From Acidobacteriota bacterium (GTDB taxonomy: Bacteria > Acidobacteriota > Terriglobia > Terriglobales > Acidobacteriaceae): 64,000 nt of DNA. Below, piece by piece: positions 35,132 to 42,565 of this stretch; position 1 is the stretch's first letter, and each line of letters begins with the position of its first letter. The translations under genes were made by a program, and so were the position numbers. The notes beneath the pieces were generated by a model. That model searched no databases. It saw only the letters and a program-made list of their open reading frames with translations, and was not told where the DNA came from. Location of the stretch: assembly GCA_016196065.1 (NCBI GenBank), contig JACPYL010000027.1, positions 1-64,000 of the forward strand, written 5' to 3'.

Positions 35132-35890
35132 CTACCCAGCCTTGCTAAGCAACTCCCTCAGAGCCCGCAAATCCTCCGCACCAACATCTCCGACCACGAA
35201 ATACCGCAGTCCACCCTGCGCCCAGCTTTCCAGATGAAACGATCTCGCATCCGTGCCTTCACCCAAGCGGGAGCCTGTATTCACCGCCCGTTCCTGGAAA
35301 ATGAATACCGAAATCTGATGCTTGCGTACGCGATAGATAAGCTCCGCGCCCGCCGACTGTTCCAGGTAGCTGACTCGCCCTCCGATTAACTCGAATGGCG
35401 ATCCCTGTAACTCCGGCAGATTGAAGCTGAATGGAATTTTCCCTTCAAACCATGGCTTGACCGTGTGCCGGTCCGTGGACACCACATCTACGGGCGATGC
35501 ACTAGCCAGCGTCGATACATGCAAGTCAACCAGTTCACTGATCACCTGGTTGTCCCGCACCCGCCGCGAACTCTCCTGCATGAAGAACCCACCCACCCCT
35601 ACTATCACCATCGCGGCTACTGCTGCAAATGATGCCCACCGCCACGAGAAGGAAAATCGGTTTGATCGTTCTCCTCCAACGCCCTTGCGCACGCGTTCGC
35701 GCAAGCTCGCATCCGCCGTGTAACGCCGTCCCGCGCTTTGTACCGACCGTTTCCATTGCAGCCTGCGCAAGCTCTCCGCCGCGCATTCCGGACACTCCCG
35801 CAGATGGCGATCCAATTCCTGCATCGCCCGCGACTCCAACTCTCCGTCGAGGTAAGCATCGAGTTGGGCCAGCCATGTCCCGTGTGTCAC
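35132..35890 (-). CDS. Zinc-finger (zf-HC2) anti-sigma factor
   Basis: A 252-aa anti-sigma factor. N-terminal zinc-binding domain (LDAYLDGELESRAMQELDRH then LRECPEC, residues ~8-35), a single transmembrane helix ~90-108 (WASFAAVAAMVIVGVGGFFM), and a periplasmic C-terminal sensor domain. The start is GTG 35890, which overlaps the sigma-factor stop as GTGA and has AAAAGGAG upstream; a longer in-frame extension is not supported. It should hold the ECF sigma factor at the membrane until a signal releases it. Confidence 0.88.
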   Translation of the reverse strand: MTHGTWLAQLDAYLDGELESRAMQELDRHLRECPECAAESLRRLQWKRSVQSAGRRYTADASLRERVRKGVGGERSNRFSFSWRWASFAAVAAMVIVGVGGFFMQESSRRVRDNQVISELVDLHVSTLASASPVDVVSTDRHTVKPWFEGKIPFSFNLPELQGSPFELIGGRVSYLEQSAGAELIYRVRKHQISVFIFQERAVNTGSRLGEGTDARSFHLESWAQGGLRYFVVGDVGAEDLRALRELLSKAG

Positions 35891-36510
35891 GCCAGACTCC
35901 TTTTCATTTTTCCTTCTACCGCCACGCGCAATGCCTTCCGCGCCCGCGACAGCCGCGACATCACAGTTCCGATCGGCACCGTCAGAGTCGCAGCGATCTC
36001 CTGATACGACATCTCCTCCACCTCGCACAACAGGAGCACTTCGCGATACACAACCGGCAGTTCCTCGATCGCGTGCTGCATCACTCGTTCATTCGATCGA
36101 TCAATCAGAATCGTTTCCGGCGTTTCGGTTTCCGTTGGCAGCGTTGGATCGTCGTCTTCCGTGCCCAGCGGGACCATTGCCGCTTTCAGCCCCGTCCGCG
36201 AATTTAGAAACGTATTCCGTAGGATGCGAAATATCCACGCCTTGAAGTTGGTGCCCAGCTCAAACGACGCAAACCCCTTGAGCGCCTTGACGTAGGTTTC
36301 CTGCACCAGGTCGTCGGCTTCGTCGCGATTCTGCGTCAGCCAGTGCGCGAAGTTGTACATCCGGTCAAACAGGGGCATTGCCAACTGCTCGAACACCGCC
36401 GATGACCGCTTCTCTGCCACGCATACAAGAGTAAACCAGTGAGCTGCTGATTTATTCCCAGCCAGAAAAGTTTTCTTTCTTCGGAATAAATCCAGAGCCC
36501 GCTGGTTCAT
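35887..36510 (-). CDS. ECF-type RNA polymerase sigma factor
   Basis: A 207-aa ECF sigma factor. Region 2 at ~45-110 (FDRMYNFAHWLTQNRDEADD, LVQETYVKALKGF, AWIFRILRNTFLN) and region 4 at ~145-195 (LPVVYREVLLLCEVEEMSYQ, EIAATLTVPIGTVMSRLSRA). The N-terminal 30 residues are poorly conserved; GTG at 36420 is an alternative start. It is coupled to its anti-sigma factor (4-nt overlap) and divergent from the metallophosphoesterase-cupredoxin cluster, a plausible regulon target. Confidence 0.92.
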   Translation of the reverse strand: MNQRALDLFRRKKTFLAGNKSAAHWFTLVCVAEKRSSAVFEQLAMPLFDRMYNFAHWLTQNRDEADDLVQETYVKALKGFASFELGTNFKAWIFRILRNTFLNSRTGLKAAMVPLGTEDDDPTLPTETETPETILIDRSNERVMQHAIEELPVVYREVLLLCEVEEMSYQEIAATLTVPIGTVMSRLSRARKALRVAVEGKMKRSLA

Positions 36511-36602
36511 ACCGTAGACGGATTGTCACCGCAGGCAATGAAACAGGGCCAACAAGACCCCTTCGGCAGCGATCCATCAAATTACGTATCCCCCGAGGAA
36601 AT

Positions 36603-37571
36603 ATGACACAAACAGGCAAAGACAAAATTCTCTTCGACCACCAGCATGACGGCATCGACCGGCGTGGATTCCTGCGCTGTATGGCTTGGGCCGGCACCGG
36701 CGCTCTCTGCATCCTCGAAGGCGGAGTCCTGAAAAGCTACGCTCTCGGCCATGGCAGCAACATGCCGGGCAAGATTCACAAAGGAGAACTTGCATTCGTA
36801 CAAATCAGCGACAGCCACATGGGATTCGACAAGCCGGCCAACACCGACGTGATCGGCACCTTCAAAGCTGCGATCGATAAGATCAATGCGCTTCCCATCG
36901 CGCCGGAATTCATTCTCCACACCGGCGACATCAGCCACCTGGCCAAACCCGCCGAATTCGATAACGTCGAGCAGATTTTGAAATCTGCGAACACTTCCGA
37001 CATCTTCTACGTTCCCGGGGAACACGATTTTGTGGGTGACGAAGGCAAGCAGTATCTCGATCGCTTCGGCAAATCCAGCAAGGGCTCCGGCTGGTACAGC
37101 TTCGACAAGAACGGCGTGCACTTCATTGGACTCGTCAACGTCGCCAACCTGAAAGCGGGCGGCCTCGGATCACTGGGTGCCGATCAACTCGAATGGCTCG
37201 AAGACGATATCAGGCACCTGAAGTCGAGCACGCCGATCGTTGTTTTCGCTCACATTCCGCTGTGGACGATCTATCCCGACTGGGGCTGGGGCACCGAAGA
37301 CAGCGCTCAAGCCCTCGGCTATCTCAAGCGCTTTGGATCCGTTACCGTTCTCAACGGACACATCCATCAGACCATGCAAAAAGTGGAAGGGAACATCACG
37401 TTTCATACCGCATGTTCCACAGCATTCCCGCAACCGAAGCCGGGCGCGGCACCATCTCCCGGTCCAATGAAAGTCCCCGCCGAGCAACTGCGCAGTCTGC
37501 TGGGAGTAACCGACGTGCACTTTAAGAAAGGCCAGCACTCTCTCGCCATCACCGACTCAACACTCGGCTGA
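36603..37571 (+). CDS. Tat-exported metallophosphoesterase
   Basis: A 322-aa calcineurin-like phosphoesterase. Twin-arginine signal (DRRGFLRCMAWAGTGALC). Metal-binding motifs in order: QISDSHMG (D-x-H), HTGDISH (GD), PGEHDF (GEHD, replacing the usual GNHD), FAHIPLW (H) and LNGHIHQ (GHxH). It should hydrolyse phosphate esters in the periplasm. ATG is preceded by CGAGGAAAT. It starts the cluster with the cupredoxin and DUF2231 genes, divergent from the ECF sigma gene. Confidence 0.92.
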   Translation: MTQTGKDKILFDHQHDGIDRRGFLRCMAWAGTGALCILEGGVLKSYALGHGSNMPGKIHKGELAFVQISDSHMGFDKPANTDVIGTFKAAIDKINALPIAPEFILHTGDISHLAKPAEFDNVEQILKSANTSDIFYVPGEHDFVGDEGKQYLDRFGKSSKGSGWYSFDKNGVHFIGLVNVANLKAGGLGSLGADQLEWLEDDIRHLKSSTPIVVFAHIPLWTIYPDWGWGTEDSAQALGYLKRFGSVTVLNGHIHQTMQKVEGNITFHTACSTAFPQPKPGAAPSPGPMKVPAEQLRSLLGVTDVHFKKGQHSLAITDSTLG

Positions 37572-37628
37572 AGGTCGCCACAAAACCAGAAGAGAGAAGA
37601 GTAAAGAGAAAGAAGAAAAAGAGAAGTT

Positions 37629-37655
37629 GTCATCCTGAGCGAAGCGAAGGACCTG
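37629..37655 (+). repeat. Dispersed GTCATCCTGAGCGAAG-type repeat
   Basis: GTCATCCTGAGCGAAGCGAA followed by GGACC, a short palindromic segment (CGAAGCG) of a type seen dispersed in many bacterial genomes. It lies in the 150-bp gap between the phosphoesterase and cupredoxin genes. Confidence 0.5.
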
Positions 37656-37721
37656 CTGTCCTTACGACGCTGCACGGCGGAGCCTCGCTCCAAAACGAAA
37701 AATATCTTACGGAGGAAGTAA

Positions 37722-38066
37722 ATGAAATCGCGCATGAAGTACTTGGGAATAGTCGCATTCACGCTGTTGACGCTGGTGATCGCGTCACCGCAACAATCAT
37801 TCGCCGCCGACAATCCACCTGTCGCCCTCAAGATCGACAACTTCAGCTTCAGCCCGCAAACAATCACGGTACCCGCAGGCACGCAAATCACCTGGACAAA
37901 TCAGGATGACATCCCGCACACCGTCGTCAGCGACGACAAGACCACCTTCAAGTCGCGCGCTCTCGACACCGACGAAAAATTCACCTTCACATTCACCAAG
38001 CCCGGCTCTTACAACTATTTCTGCTCGATCCACCCCAAGATGACCGCGAAAGTGATCGTCGAATAA
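37722..38066 (+). CDS. Plastocyanin/azurin-like cupredoxin
   Basis: A 114-aa periplasmic blue-copper-type protein. Signal peptide residues 1-28 (VAFTLLTLVIASPQQSFA). Cupredoxin fold starting VALKIDNFSFSPQTITVPAG, with copper ligands His in IPHTVV, Cys and His in YFCSIHPKM and Met at the end of that loop: a complete His-Cys-His-Met set. It carries single electrons in the periplasm. Strong ribosome site GGAGGAAG. Its neighbours suggest a redox or stress response controlled by the ECF pair. Confidence 0.93.
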   Translation: MKSRMKYLGIVAFTLLTLVIASPQQSFAADNPPVALKIDNFSFSPQTITVPAGTQITWTNQDDIPHTVVSDDKTTFKSRALDTDEKFTFTFTKPGSYNYFCSIHPKMTAKVIVE

Positions 38067-38135
38067 ATCTCGCGGGACGGGCACCTTGGCACGCTCAAGG
38101 ACCAGCCCGTCCCAAATTCTTACCGGAGAACCACA

Positions 38136-38582
38136 ATGAATCCCTGGGATATCCACGCCTTACTGACCGCGAAACACGCCCAACACGTCGTGCTCATTCA
38201 TTTTCCGATTGCACTCTTCCTCGCTGGTGTCGGGTTCGATCTCGTTGCCACCATCACTCGGCGCAGAGAATGGGCACTCGCCGCCTGCTACAACTTCATC
38301 TTCGCTGCCGCCTCGGCCGTCCCAGCAGCGCTAACCGGACTGCTGGCCTGGCAATGGGAACTCGAAGGCCGTCGTCTCAAAGGAATCCTTCTTCTCCATC
38401 TCCTATTCGGGGCATCCTCTGCGTTGTTGATCCTCGTCGTTGCGTGGATTCACAGCCGCAGCCATCGCCGCCACGATGGCCTCCTGCCAGCTTTTCGCTG
38501 GCCTCTGCAGGCCTTGGCTGTGGTTCTCGTCATCCTGACCGGACATCTTGGGGGCTTCCTCAGCGGCGTGAATCACCCTTAA
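38136..38582 (+). CDS. DUF2231 family membrane protein
   Basis: A 148-aa inner-membrane protein with four hydrophobic segments (VVLIHFPIALFLAGVGFDLV; YNFIFAAASAVPAALTGLLA; LLLHLLFGASSALLILVVAW; LQALAVVLVILTGHLGGFLS). Conserved histidines in HFP, LLLHLLF and LTGHLGG lie in or near the membrane and fit DUF2231 members proposed to bind heme. It follows the cupredoxin gene, so an electron-transfer pair is plausible. ATG lies behind CCGGAG. Confidence 0.85.
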   Translation: MNPWDIHALLTAKHAQHVVLIHFPIALFLAGVGFDLVATITRRREWALAACYNFIFAAASAVPAALTGLLAWQWELEGRRLKGILLLHLLFGASSALLILVVAWIHSRSHRRHDGLLPAFRWPLQALAVVLVILTGHLGGFLSGVNHP

Positions 38583-38603
38583 ATTGGCTCAACCCAACAA
38601 TTT

Positions 38604-38680
38604 CTCCGGAACCAACCTCACCAACGCTCCGTACCTAAGTCTGACTACCTGGGGTACTCGTATGTCTCCAGGTTCCGGAG
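38604..38680 (+). promoter_or_regulatory. Candidate leader RNA fold that sequesters the DUF4097 ribosome site
   Basis: CTCCGGAACC (38604-38613) is the exact inverse of GGTTCCGGAG (38671-38680). Inside, GTACC (38631-38635) pairs with GGTAC (38653-38657). The 3' arm contains the ribosome-binding GGAG, nine bases before ATG 38690, so the closed form would block translation. It could also be a DNA dyad for a regulator. Confidence 0.5.
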
Positions 38681-38689
38681 AATCCGACT

Positions 38690-39478
38690 ATGCGCACTTT
38701 CGCCATTACCCTATTCGCAGCCGCTCTGCTCGTAACCGTCGCTCGCGCCGACGAGTGGAATAAGACTTACGCCGTCGAGCATGCTCCGCAGCTGCGCGTC
38801 GACACCTCCGACGCGGACATTCGCCTCGATACCTGGGACCAGAACAAAATTGAAGCCCATGTCGTCACCGAGAACTGGAAGATCGGCGAAAACGGCATCA
38901 AGATTCTCGAACGCCAGACCGGCAATGCTGTCGAAATCGAAGTACGCTTTCCGCACCGCAATTTTGTGCTCGACGTTGGCAGGCGTCGCGTGCAGGTTGA
39001 GATCCACATGCCGCGTGAAGGCAAAGTCTCTCTGCGGACTGGCGATGGCCGCATCTCGGTCAACCATTTGAAAGGTGAAATGGATTTCTACAGCGGCGAC
39101 GGTCGTCTCGAAGTCGACGACGCGGACGGGATCTTGCGCGCGCGCACCGGCGACGGCTCCATCCGCGCTGCCGGACGCTTTGACTCGGTCGACGTGACTT
39201 CCGGCGATGGCCACGTCTCCCTTTCTGTCCGGCGTGGATCCCAGGTTGCGCATTCCTGGGATGTCCGAACTGCCGACGGCAGCGTCAACCTGGAAATCCC
39301 GACCGATCTCGCTGCCGATATGGATCTTCACACCGGTGACGGCCACATTACTTTGAATCTTCCACTCGCCGTTGAAGGAAAGTTCAACAACCAGGATGTT
39401 CACGGCAAGCTGAATGGTGGTGGCAACCGGGTCGTCGTCCACACCGGTGACGGATCGATTACGGTGGATAAATCCTAG
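38690..39478 (+). CDS. Secreted DUF4097-family beta-repeat protein
   Basis: A 262-aa exported protein. Signal peptide MRTFAITLFAAALLVTVARA. The body is a repetitive single-stranded beta-solenoid of the DUF4097 (adhesin-like) type with a recurrent GDG turn: RTGDGRISV, YSGDGRLEV, RTGDGSIRA, TSGDGHVSL, HTGDGHITL and HTGDGSITV, spaced about 20-40 residues apart. No catalytic residues. DUF4097 proteins are often linked to envelope stress regulators, which fits the nearby ECF/anti-sigma genes. Its leader may be structured (38604-38680). Confidence 0.88.
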   Translation: MRTFAITLFAAALLVTVARADEWNKTYAVEHAPQLRVDTSDADIRLDTWDQNKIEAHVVTENWKIGENGIKILERQTGNAVEIEVRFPHRNFVLDVGRRRVQVEIHMPREGKVSLRTGDGRISVNHLKGEMDFYSGDGRLEVDDADGILRARTGDGSIRAAGRFDSVDVTSGDGHVSLSVRRGSQVAHSWDVRTADGSVNLEIPTDLAADMDLHTGDGHITLNLPLAVEGKFNNQDVHGKLNGGGNRVVVHTGDGSITVDKS

Positions 39479-39527
39479 CCCGCGATGTTAGGGTCTGGAG
39501 TTCGCCGATTTCTTTAAGGAATAGAAA

Positions 39528-41567
39528 ATGTCTCTGAAGAATTTTGCGTTACTCCTGGCCCTCGTCTTGGTTTCTCTGTTTTCTCTCTCCGCGCAGAATA
39601 CGCCCGCACCAGACCAACCGGTGCTCGACCAGTCGTCAATGGATAAGAGTGTCGATCCCTGCGTCGATTTCTACGCTTACTCATGCGGCGGCTGGATGAA
39701 GCGCAACCCCATCCCGCCCGATCAGTCCAGCTGGAGCGGGTACGGCAAACTTCAGGACGAGAACCTTGCCCAGTTGCGCACGATCCTCGAAGAAGCCAGC
39801 ACAGCGCCCGCAGACCCCGTCGCGAAAAAAATCGGCGACTACTACGCATCCTGCATGGACGAAGCGGCGATCAACAAGAAAGGTGCCGAGCCCCTCGCGC
39901 CCGAACTCAAACGCATCGCCAACCTGAAAACGAAGAATGCATTCGCCGAATATCTCGCCACCGCGCAGTACCCGACCGCCCTCGGAGGCAGTGGGCCACT
40001 CCTCAATTTTCGATCGACCCAGGACGGCAAGAATTCCGCCGAAGTAATCGCCGAAGCCGACCAGGGCGGCCTCGGTCTCCCGGATCGTGATTACTACCTC
40101 AAGGACGATGACAAGTCGCAACAACTTCGCAAAGCCTACGTGGCCCATGTCCAGAAAATATTCGAATTGCTCGGCGACAAGCCGGAGCAAGCTGCAGCCG
40201 AAGCGGCCACGGTGCTGCGCATCGAGACCGCGCTCTCTAAGGGCCATCTCACCCGTGTCGACCGTCGCGACCCGCAAAAGCTCTACCACCGGATGAGCGT
40301 GCAGGACCTCACGAAACTCGCGCCGGCCTTCCGCTGGAAACTTTACCTGGCTAAGAATGGGCTGGGCTCGATCCAATCGTTGAATGTCGCTGTTCCCGAT
40401 TTCTTCCGAACCATGAATGCAGTGGTCGAGAAGGAGAGTCTCTCCGACTGGAAGACATACTTGCGCTGGCATGCCACGCACAACGCCGCCAGTAATCTCT
40501 CCTCCGCCTTCGATCAGGAAAATTTCAGCTTCTACGGAAAGACGCTGCGCGGACGCCAGGAACTCCCGCCGCGCTGGAAACGATGCACGAACGATATCGA
40601 CAACGACCTTGGCGAAGCTCTCGGCCAGGCCTATGTAAAAAAATATTTCGGTCCAGACGCGAAGCTCGCAGCCGTGAACATGGTCAAAGAAATCGAAGCC
40701 GCGATGCAGAGTGAGATTCAGGCTCTGCCATGGATGAGCGCTGCGACCCGCCAACAGGCACTGATCAAGTTGCAATCCATCACCAACAAAGTCGGTTACC
40801 CCGATCAATGGCGCGACTACAGCACCTTGGCGATCGTGCGTGGCGATGAAATGGGGAACACACAGCGCGCAGCGTGGTTTGAGATCCGCCGGACTTTAGC
40901 CAAGATCGGCAAGCCCGTTGACCACGGGGAGTGGACGATGACTCCGCCCACCGTCAACGCCTACTACGATCCGCAGAAAAACGACATCAACTTTCCCGCC
41001 GGAATCCTGCAGCCACCATTGTTCAGCGCGAAGTCCGATGCGGCTCCCAACTATGGCAACACCGGCGCCACGATGGGCCACGAACTGACGCACGCCTTCG
41101 ACGACGAAGGCAGCCAGTTCGACGAAAAAGGAAATCTGCGGAACTGGTGGACCGAGGCCGACCGCAAAGCTTTCGAAGAGCGAGCCCAGTGCGTCGTCGA
41201 CCAATACTCCGGATATACCATCGTCGACGACATCAAGATCAACGGCAAGCTGACCAACGGCGAAGATCTTGCCGACCTGGGCGGCACATTGCTGGCTTAT
41301 CTAGCGTGGAAGGGCGATACCAGGAATCAAAAGCTCGAACCCATCGACGACCTGACTCCCGAGCAACGCTTCTTTGTCGGATATGGCCAGAGCTGGTGCG
41401 CCAATACCCGCGAAGAAGAGAAGCGCCTGCGTGCCACTCTCGATCCGCACTCTCCCGACAACTATCGCGCCAACGGAGTCGTATCCAATCTCCCCGAATT
41501 TCGCGAGGCCTTTCAGTGCAAGCAGGGCCAGCCCATGGTGCGGGAAAAATCGTGTCGCGTCTGGTGA
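39528..41567 (+). CDS. M13 family (neprilysin-like) metallopeptidase, second copy
   Basis: A 679-aa exported zinc endopeptidase. Signal peptide LLLALVLVSLFSLSAQ, family opening DPCVDFYAYSCGGWMKRNP, zinc motif HELTH at 518-522, third ligand Glu579 in NGEDLADLGG and C-terminal CRVW. It shares the full domain plan with the M13 gene at 9268 but differs throughout, so the two are old paralogues rather than a recent duplication. ATG lies behind AAGGAAT, 49 bp after the DUF4097 gene, same direction. Confidence 0.96.
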   Translation: MSLKNFALLLALVLVSLFSLSAQNTPAPDQPVLDQSSMDKSVDPCVDFYAYSCGGWMKRNPIPPDQSSWSGYGKLQDENLAQLRTILEEASTAPADPVAKKIGDYYASCMDEAAINKKGAEPLAPELKRIANLKTKNAFAEYLATAQYPTALGGSGPLLNFRSTQDGKNSAEVIAEADQGGLGLPDRDYYLKDDDKSQQLRKAYVAHVQKIFELLGDKPEQAAAEAATVLRIETALSKGHLTRVDRRDPQKLYHRMSVQDLTKLAPAFRWKLYLAKNGLGSIQSLNVAVPDFFRTMNAVVEKESLSDWKTYLRWHATHNAASNLSSAFDQENFSFYGKTLRGRQELPPRWKRCTNDIDNDLGEALGQAYVKKYFGPDAKLAAVNMVKEIEAAMQSEIQALPWMSAATRQQALIKLQSITNKVGYPDQWRDYSTLAIVRGDEMGNTQRAAWFEIRRTLAKIGKPVDHGEWTMTPPTVNAYYDPQKNDINFPAGILQPPLFSAKSDAAPNYGNTGATMGHELTHAFDDEGSQFDEKGNLRNWWTEADRKAFEERAQCVVDQYSGYTIVDDIKINGKLTNGEDLADLGGTLLAYLAWKGDTRNQKLEPIDDLTPEQRFFVGYGQSWCANTREEEKRLRATLDPHSPDNYRANGVVSNLPEFREAFQCKQGQPMVREKSCRVW

Positions 41568-41616
41568 GGGTGTTTTGAAAGGGTGCGGCTCCGGCCGCAA
41601 CGTCGTCGTTGCTCTT

Positions 41617-41644
41617 GGGTTGCGCAGCGGTTCACCGCTGCGAT
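41617..41644 (+). repeat. Family B stem-loop, single module
   Basis: GGGTTGCGCAGCGGTTCACC followed by GCTGCGATC: the palindromic end module of family B, without the internal modules. It lies between convergent genes. Confidence 0.7.
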
Positions 41645-41669
41645 CATCCTTGCCCTTTTCTATCTTCGG

Positions 41670-42329
41670 TTATCCGCGTTCGAACGCGTGCTTCCTCTCC
41701 AACTCTCCCAACGCGCTTGCCATCTCGGATTCGAATCTTTCTTTCTGATCCATCAGCGCGGGCAACGCCGTCGCGTACTGCCGGGCCATTGTGAACAATC
41801 CTTTTTGCGCGATCCCCGCCGCGATCCCGGCAACATGATCGGTAGTCGTCTGCACATAGAGTGCTTCCGTTGGATCTCCCAGCCACACATCGCCACCCAC
41901 CAGGCGAGTCTGCCAGTAGACCTTGCGCTCGATCATTCGGACCATATCCTCGTCGGTCGCTTTTCCGAATACCCATTGGCTGCGCTTGAAGTCATAGTGC
42001 CGGCTGGAAAACGGCAACGGAACCAGCTTCCCCGATTTCACAAATTCAATCTGCTTGCGGTCAACATCTTTGCGGAGCGCGTTGATGATCGGCGCCTCTG
42101 CGTCTTTCGGCTCCATCGAAGGAAGCACTTCCCGCAGCGTAGCGGACAGGTTCACTGCGACCAGTGCCCGCAACCCGTCGGAGCCTTCGAGCGTTATCTC
42201 GCTATGCAGAACGTGAAAATCCGCGCCCGAGGTTGATGGGTGAAACGGCCATTCCAGCTTGAAACTGAGCGGAAGCCCTTTTTGCGTGACGTAAATCGTC
42301 TTTTGAGAAACAGCGGATTGTGTGCTCAT
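41670..42329 (-). CDS. Conserved-looking cytoplasmic protein of unknown function
   Basis: A 219-aa protein without signal or membrane segments. N-terminal beta-rich part (TIYVTQKGLPLSFKLEWPFH), middle helical segment (LRKDVDRKQIEFVKSGKLVP) and a long C-terminal helix (LMDQKERFESEMASALGELE). No motif or family is recognised. It starts just upstream of, and divergent from, the M3 peptidase gene and converges on the M13 gene. Confidence 0.7.
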   Translation of the reverse strand: MSTQSAVSQKTIYVTQKGLPLSFKLEWPFHPSTSGADFHVLHSEITLEGSDGLRALVAVNLSATLREVLPSMEPKDAEAPIINALRKDVDRKQIEFVKSGKLVPLPFSSRHYDFKRSQWVFGKATDEDMVRMIERKVYWQTRLVGGDVWLGDPTEALYVQTTTDHVAGIAAGIAQKGLFTMARQYATALPALMDQKERFESEMASALGELERKHAFERG

Positions 42330-42565
42330 GTTTGAAGCCCCTGTCAGAAAGAAACGTCTATTTTACATTCACGCCGGAAAACTGATGTGTGAGGACCGCG
42401 ATCCGCGCCCGCCTGGGTTTGCGAGCCTCCGGCCGAAAATCGTCCCGTTTTGGTGGGGAATGGGTGTCCCGAAGCAACGTTCCTGGCACAAAATCGCCGC
42501 CGCCGCTCACCTGTTGCCGATTCATCCGTCTGAGTTCAGGGGCTGCCATGTCCCAAGGGGTTCTC

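Noticed and set aside
37629-37655. An operator or riboswitch upstream of the cupredoxin gene.
   Set aside because: The segment matches a dispersed repeat type seen in unrelated genomes and shows no promoter or fold specific to this gene.
39528-41567. Recent duplication of the M13 peptidase genes at 9268 and 39528.
   Set aside because: Shared motifs only; the sequences differ throughout, including linker lengths, so they are old paralogues.
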